Shown here piece by piece: positions 60,437 through 64,000 of a stretch of 64,000 nucleotides of DNA. The translations under genes were made by a program, and so were the position numbers. The notes under the pieces are model-generated. The model was not told where the DNA came from. It ran no database searches and worked only from the letters and a program-made list of their open reading frames with translations. Positions within the stretch are counted from its first letter, which is position 1; the number at the start of each line of letters is the position of its first letter. The stretch is from Bacteroidota bacterium. Lineage in GTDB: Bacteria > Bacteroidota > Bacteroidia > CAIKAF01. The stretch is from contig JAEZEQ010000002.1 in NCBI GenBank assembly GCA_023432985.1, positions 27,339 to 91,338 on the forward strand, in the 5' to 3' direction.

Positions 60437-61213
60437 TTACCAATTTATTTTTTCTTTATTCAAAAATGCGGCAATCCCTTTTTTACAATCGATTGTTGCC
60501 CGCGATTGGGCATTGTACTGCGCTCCTATATCCATTGCGGCATGCGTACTCTCGGCACTGCTGATCTCGGAAATTAATTTCTTTGTCAACTTTAAACTCT
60601 CGCCACTGGTTGTTGATATCAATTCTAATGCAAATTTTTCTACTCTATCTTCTAATACATCGGCTGCACAGATTTCTTGAACTATCCCCAATGACAGCGC
60701 TTGTTCGGCCGATATCAAATTGCCCTGAAGTAACAGACTTCTTGCCCGGCCTTCTCCGATTTTTTTGCTAAGAAAAAAGCTTACTATGGCAGGTACAAAT
60801 CCGATTTTTACTTCGGTATAGCCAAAACTCGCCCCGGGTACGCAGAAACAAAAATCGCAAACGGTCGCCAAACCGGCTCCACCTGCTATCGCATGACCCT
60901 GCACTTGTGCAATTACCGGCTTTTCTAATTCGTAAATTTTTTGATATACGGATGCCAAATAACGCGAATCTTGCAGATTTTCTTCGTAACTGAAGTTTTG
61001 TAATTGCTGTAAATATTCCAAATCGGCACCGGCACAAAATACGTCCCCGCGTGCTTTTAATACCACTACACGTACTTCTGAATCGGATTCCATTTGATCG
61101 AAAGCTCTATCTAATTCGCTTACTAACTGTTGATTGAATGCGTTCCTCTTCTCCGGACGGTTTAGAACAATATATCCGATGCGGTTTTGGGTATAGGTTT
61201 CTAAATAGTTCAT
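60437..61213 (-). CDS. Enoyl-CoA hydratase/isomerase family protein
   Basis: 258 residues from ATG 61213. Crotonase fold: RPEKRNAFNQQLVSELDRAF, oxyanion hole FCAGADLEYLQQL and AIAGGAGLATVCDFCF. The catalytic Glu region reads FGYTEVKIGFVPAIVSFFL (Glu present). It may be a 2-oxo-acid-pathway or fatty acid beta-oxidation enzyme. It lies 28 bases after the dehydrogenase on the same strand. The upstream in-frame 19 codons overlap that gene's end. Confidence 0.88.
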   Translation of the reverse strand: MNYLETYTQNRIGYIVLNRPEKRNAFNQQLVSELDRAFDQMESDSEVRVVVLKARGDVFCAGADLEYLQQLQNFSYEENLQDSRYLASVYQKIYELEKPVIAQVQGHAIAGGAGLATVCDFCFCVPGASFGYTEVKIGFVPAIVSFFLSKKIGEGRARSLLLQGNLISAEQALSLGIVQEICAADVLEDRVEKFALELISTTSGESLKLTKKLISEISSAESTHAAMDIGAQYNAQSRATIDCKKGIAAFLNKEKINW

Positions 61214-61241
61214 GTCTGTTTTTTTGGTGTGTGAAGATACA

Positions 61242-62213
61242 TTAAGTATGTGAGATGACAATTTTTCCAAATTGTTGACCCTTATCCATCATCGCAAATG
61301 CCATCGCCGCTTCATCGAGTTTAAACTGCGCGGATATGAAGGGTTTTATCTTGTTTTTCTCTACGAAGTCGAGCATTTGTGCGAAATCATTTTCATTGCC
61401 CATGCTGCTTCCCAATATGCTAATCTGCTTCCAGAATAATAGCTGCGGCGAAATTTCGCTCAGTTTCCCACAAGTGCCTCCATAGATGGCTATTCTTGCC
61501 CCCGGGGCAGCCAGAGCTAAAAGCTTCGAAAATCCCGTCCCACCGGCCGAGTCTATTATCACATCAAATGCTGTTTTTTGAGCTAAACATGCTTGTTCCC
61601 AATCGGGTTGATTGTATAAAAATCCGCCTTTGGCACCCATTTCTATGGCTTGTTTTATTTTTTCGGGCGAAGAACTGGTTACATATACTTCACACCCTTG
61701 GGCAATTGCAAATTGCATGGCGAATAAGGCTACACCACCCCCAATTCCCGAAATTAACACTTTTTCTCCGGCCTCTGCACGAGCACGGGTAAATAAAGCC
61801 CTGTACGCTGTTAATCCGCCCAAAGGCAAAGCCGCCGCTTCGGCATTACTCAAATGAGCCGGCTTTTTGAAACATTGAATCGGATTTACGCATATATATT
61901 CGGCAAATGTGCCCTGACCCGGCATGCCCAATATTTTATAATCTCTGCCCTGAACCCTCGCGTTACCTCCCCAATCTTTACCGGGATTAAGTATATAGGT
62001 TTGCCCATCTTCCTCGTCAAGCACACAGGCATCACTTCCCGGTATTACAGGCCATGCTATTTTGGCATATTGTCCCCGAGAAATATATAAATCTCTGTGA
62101 TTCAAAGCCGAATACAATACCTTGTATTTCTTTTCTCCGTTTTGGGGCTCCGGTTCCGGCAGGTCGATTACCTGGATTTCGGCGTCGATTTCTTGTATAT
62201 AAACTGCTTTCAT
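61242..62213 (-). CDS. Zinc-binding-type alcohol/quinone dehydrogenase (MDR family)
   Basis: 323 residues. GroES-like N-terminus (about 1-110; NHRDLYISRGQYAK, PVIPGSDACV) and Rossmann domain with VLISGIGGGVALFAMQFAI. No structural-zinc Cys cluster is visible, so it is a zinc-free or single-site quinone oxidoreductase. Substrate is unknown. Same-strand order with the crotonase suggests joint catabolic use. Its ATG is 17 bases from the divergent DUF2461 start. Confidence 0.87.
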   Translation of the reverse strand: MKAVYIQEIDAEIQVIDLPEPEPQNGEKKYKVLYSALNHRDLYISRGQYAKIAWPVIPGSDACVLDEEDGQTYILNPGKDWGGNARVQGRDYKILGMPGQGTFAEYICVNPIQCFKKPAHLSNAEAAALPLGGLTAYRALFTRARAEAGEKVLISGIGGGVALFAMQFAIAQGCEVYVTSSSPEKIKQAIEMGAKGGFLYNQPDWEQACLAQKTAFDVIIDSAGGTGFSKLLALAAPGARIAIYGGTCGKLSEISPQLLFWKQISILGSSMGNENDFAQMLDFVEKNKIKPFISAQFKLDEAAMAFAMMDKGQQFGKIVISHT

Positions 62214-62230
62214 TTTTGTATTTTCGTAAA

Positions 62231-62896
62231 ATGTTAGACAAAGATATATATCCCTTTTTTATAGAACTGGCAAATCATAACCGAAAAGATTGGTTTGATG
62301 ATAATCGGAAACGTTATAACGCAATTCGAGAAAATTTTATCGATTTTACCGCAGAAATTATTGCGAAATTAGGAAAGGTGGATCCGACTATTGCCTCTCT
62401 GGATGCTCGGAAATCTGTGTTTCGAATCAACCGCGATATACGCTTTAGTCCCGATAAAACACCCTATAAAACGCATATTGCTTTTGCTTTAAAACCCCAA
62501 CATCTGAAATCGGGTGCGGCTTATTATTTGCATTTAGACCCCAATGAGAGCTTTAGCGGTGGAGGAGTTTATGCACCCGAACCACATATACTCAAAGCCA
62601 TACGTAGCGAATTGTATTTTAATCCTTCCGCCTTTATGAAAATATGGAATGAACCCGCTTTTCGAAAAGTATACGGGAAATGGGATCAATGGGATAGCCT
62701 CAAAAATATGCCCAAAGGTTTCGAAGATGCCGACGCGAGTATAGCTGATATGCTCAAGAATAAGCATTTTACGGTGTCTATAGGGTGGGCTCAAAAACAG
62801 ATTTTTTCGAATGATTTTGCTGATAAATTATGCGAAAAATTTTCGGCACAAATTCCCTTAATCCGCTTTTTAAATCAAGCTATTGAACATGCCTGA
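62231..62896 (+). CDS. DUF2461 family protein
   Basis: 221 residues from ATG 62231. Typical DUF2461 (TIGR02453) pattern: FFIELANHNRKDWFDDNRKR, FRINRDIRFSPDKTPYKTHI and YYLHLDPNESFSGGGVYAP. The family is widespread with unknown function. A longer upstream frame overlaps the divergent gene and was discarded. Confidence 0.87.
   Translation: MLDKDIYPFFIELANHNRKDWFDDNRKRYNAIRENFIDFTAEIIAKLGKVDPTIASLDARKSVFRINRDIRFSPDKTPYKTHIAFALKPQHLKSGAAYYLHLDPNESFSGGGVYAPEPHILKAIRSELYFNPSAFMKIWNEPAFRKVYGKWDQWDSLKNMPKGFEDADASIADMLKNKHFTVSIGWAQKQIFSNDFADKLCEKFSAQIPLIRFLNQAIEHA
62239..62246 (-). promoter_or_regulatory. -7 element of the MDR dehydrogenase gene, inside DUF2461 coding sequence
   Basis: TATCTTTG on the minus strand, 25 bases before the dehydrogenase ATG and within the first codons of the DUF2461 gene. 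No good -33 spacing. Confidence 0.4.
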
Positions 62897-62970
62897 TTTT
62901 TTCTGATATATTGTTTATAGCTTTAAATTTTTTATTCTGATTCTTTCATGTAAATTTCGCCACTTTTTAT

Positions 62971-63426
62971 ATGAAAAAGGTTAAACAAATTATAGGACGA
63001 TTCGAAATGATTGATTTGCCCGAATTGAAGCTTTCGCGGGTGAAAGCCAAAATCGATACGGGCGCCTATGGCAATAGTATGCATTGCAGCGAAATGGAAG
63101 AGGTTGAAATTGATGGCAAGAAAATGTTGCGTGTAGTACCCCTTCAACGCAAGAAAGATAAGCATCTGAGAGAATCTTTTTATTTTGAATATGTACGCGA
63201 GAAATCTGTAAAAAGCAGCAGCGGAGAAACGGAAAACAGACCGGTTATTAAAACTCGACTGCGTATTTTTGATCGGGAAGAATGGGTGGAGTTTAGCCTC
63301 ACCGATCGCAGTAATATGAAATTTCCCATTTTGCTGGGACGTACTTTCCTGAAAGGAAAATATCTGGTCGATGTTTCTAAATCGAACCTTTCGCTTAAAC
63401 AACATAAAAATCAAATTCACGCATAA
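62971..63426 (+). CDS. RimB-like retropepsin-type protein (PF05618, putative ATP-dependent zinc protease)
   Basis: 151 residues. The family signature [12 protein letters not shown] and aspartyl-protease-like [16 protein letters not shown] (Asp-Thr-Gly) are visible, as is [16 protein letters not shown]. No HExxH zinc-protease motif exists, so the common name ATP-dependent zinc protease is misleading. It is followed after 5 bases by rimK; in pseudomonads RimB and RimK act together on glutamation of ribosomal protein S6. Confidence 0.85.
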   Translation: MKKVKQIIGRFEMIDLPELKLSRVKAKIDTGAYGNSMHCSEMEEVEIDGKKMLRVVPLQRKKDKHLRESFYFEYVREKSVKSSSGETENRPVIKTRLRIFDREEWVEFSLTDRSNMKFPILLGRTFLKGKYLVDVSKSNLSLKQHKNQIHA

Positions 63427-63431
63427 TATTT

Positions 63432-64000
63432 ATGAAAATAGGAGTTTTGTCTCGTAGTCTTTCTATCTATTCTACAGCCAGATTAGTGGAAGCAGCTCAC
63501 CAAAATGGGCACGATGTACAGGTTATTGATCATACCAAATGCAGCATAGTGGTAGAGCAGGGACAACCGGTGATTTTGTTTAACGGAAATCCGCTCGAAG
63601 ATTTCGATGCCGTTATTCCACGCATTGGTGCCTCTGTTACTTTTTTTGGTACGGCGGTAGTCCGACAATTTGAAGTGCAAAATGTGTTTTGCGCCAATTC
63701 ATCCCAAAGTATTGTGCGATCCAGAGATAAATTGCGCTCTATGCAAATCCTTAGCCGAGAAGGTGTGGGCTTGCCTAAAACGGTTTTTGCCAAATTCCCT
63801 AAAGATGATGATGTGGACGAATTGATCCGACAAGTTGGGAATGCACCGCTGATTATTAAATTGCTCGAAGGAACACAAGGACTCGGAGTAGTGCTGGCCG
63901 AAACGGATAAAGCCGCCAAATCGGTGATTGAAGCGTTTAGCGGTCTGAAAGAAAATATCCTGATTCAAGAATTTATTAAAGAAGCCGGAGGTAGCGATAT
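63432..64000 (+). CDS. rimK: RimK family alpha-L-glutamate ligase (3' truncated by window end)
   Basis: At least 189 residues, open to the window end. Start ATG at 63432 gives [20 protein letters not shown], the RimK N-terminus; [19 protein letters not shown] and [14 protein letters not shown] [10 protein letters not shown] lead to the ATP-grasp core [20 protein letters not shown]. Adds glutamate to ribosomal protein S6 in E. coli. The catalytic half lies beyond the window. Confidence 0.92.
   Translation, partial: MKIGVLSRSLSIYSTARLVEAAHQNGHDVQVIDHTKCSIVVEQGQPVILFNGNPLEDFDAVIPRIGASVTFFGTAVVRQFEVQNVFCANSSQSIVRSRDKLRSMQILSREGVGLPKTVFAKFPKDDDVDELIRQVGNAPLIIKLLEGTQGLGVVLAETDKAAKSVIEAFSGLKENILIQEFIKEAGGSD

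Noticed and set aside
1..64000. CRISPR arrays, IS elements, integrases, att repeats next to tRNA-Cys
   Set aside because: No direct repeat-spacer pattern, transposase motif or duplicated tRNA end was found by reading; the region looks like core chromosome.

Overview
The window is a compact, AT-rich stretch of core chromosome from a Bacteroidota bacterium (Chitinophagales/Sphingobacteriales-like at best; genus not resolved). Evidence: type IX secretion-associated proteins (PorQ, a PorE-like OmpA protein), a ribosomal protein THX, a bacillithiol-type YtxJ redoxin, many short-signal lipoproteins, a MurA with the Asp variant, and repeated copies of the Bacteroidetes promoter form TTTG-N18-20-TAnnTTTG. 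Leaders are A-rich and lack clear Shine-Dalgarno sequences. I see no rRNA, insertion sequence, integrase, prophage or CRISPR array. One tRNA (Cys) is present.

Layout. 1-10 kb: photolyase, bifunctional nuclease, nucleoside transporter, YraN, alpha/beta hydrolase, tRNA-Cys, folB-gltX, a YceI lipoprotein, then an ECF sigma factor / one-TM protein / Spy-like protein cluster. 10-24 kb: TerC and Skp-like protein, THX with a histone-H1-like tail, an orphan hairpin transcription unit, a TPR histidine kinase with LuxR-type regulator, biotin carboxylase, an atypical LuxR regulator, NfeD-flotillin, DUF4382, Dps, OsmC, lipoyl synthase, LytTR, YtxJ with a 41-residue lipoprotein missed by ordinary ORF cut-offs, and Ung. 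24-35 kb: Omp85-type barrel, ferredoxin / acyl-CoA reductase, a 2Fe-2S flavin reductase, cytidine deaminase, and an operon TPR - PorE-like - mnmD. 35-45 kb: lpxH, murA, a Crp-type regulator, rplS, trmH, porQ, an aldehyde dehydrogenase with an Mpo1-like DUF962 protein, a second orphan small-RNA candidate, a 2-oxo-acid dehydrogenase E2, and a cytosolic YceI. 45-55 kb: SDR, aroK, lptD, then amidase - MlaD - two Fe-S proteins - a conserved Bacteroidetes protein. 55-64 kb: dinB-dnaE-like pair behind a 25-bp palindrome, DEAD-box helicase, crotonase, quinone-type dehydrogenase, DUF2461, and rimB/rimK (the latter cut by the window end).

Envelope biogenesis is the commonest theme (lpxH, lptD, mlaD, murA, amidase, Omp85, Skp-like, PorQ, PorE-like, flotillin). 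The points most worth following are the two orphan small-RNA transcription units, the palindrome in front of the dinB/dnaE cassette, the Mpo1-like/ALDH3 pair resembling the yeast phytosphingosine alpha-oxidation enzymes, and the YtxJ gene that lies in frame behind a tiny lipoprotein with no ATG of its own.
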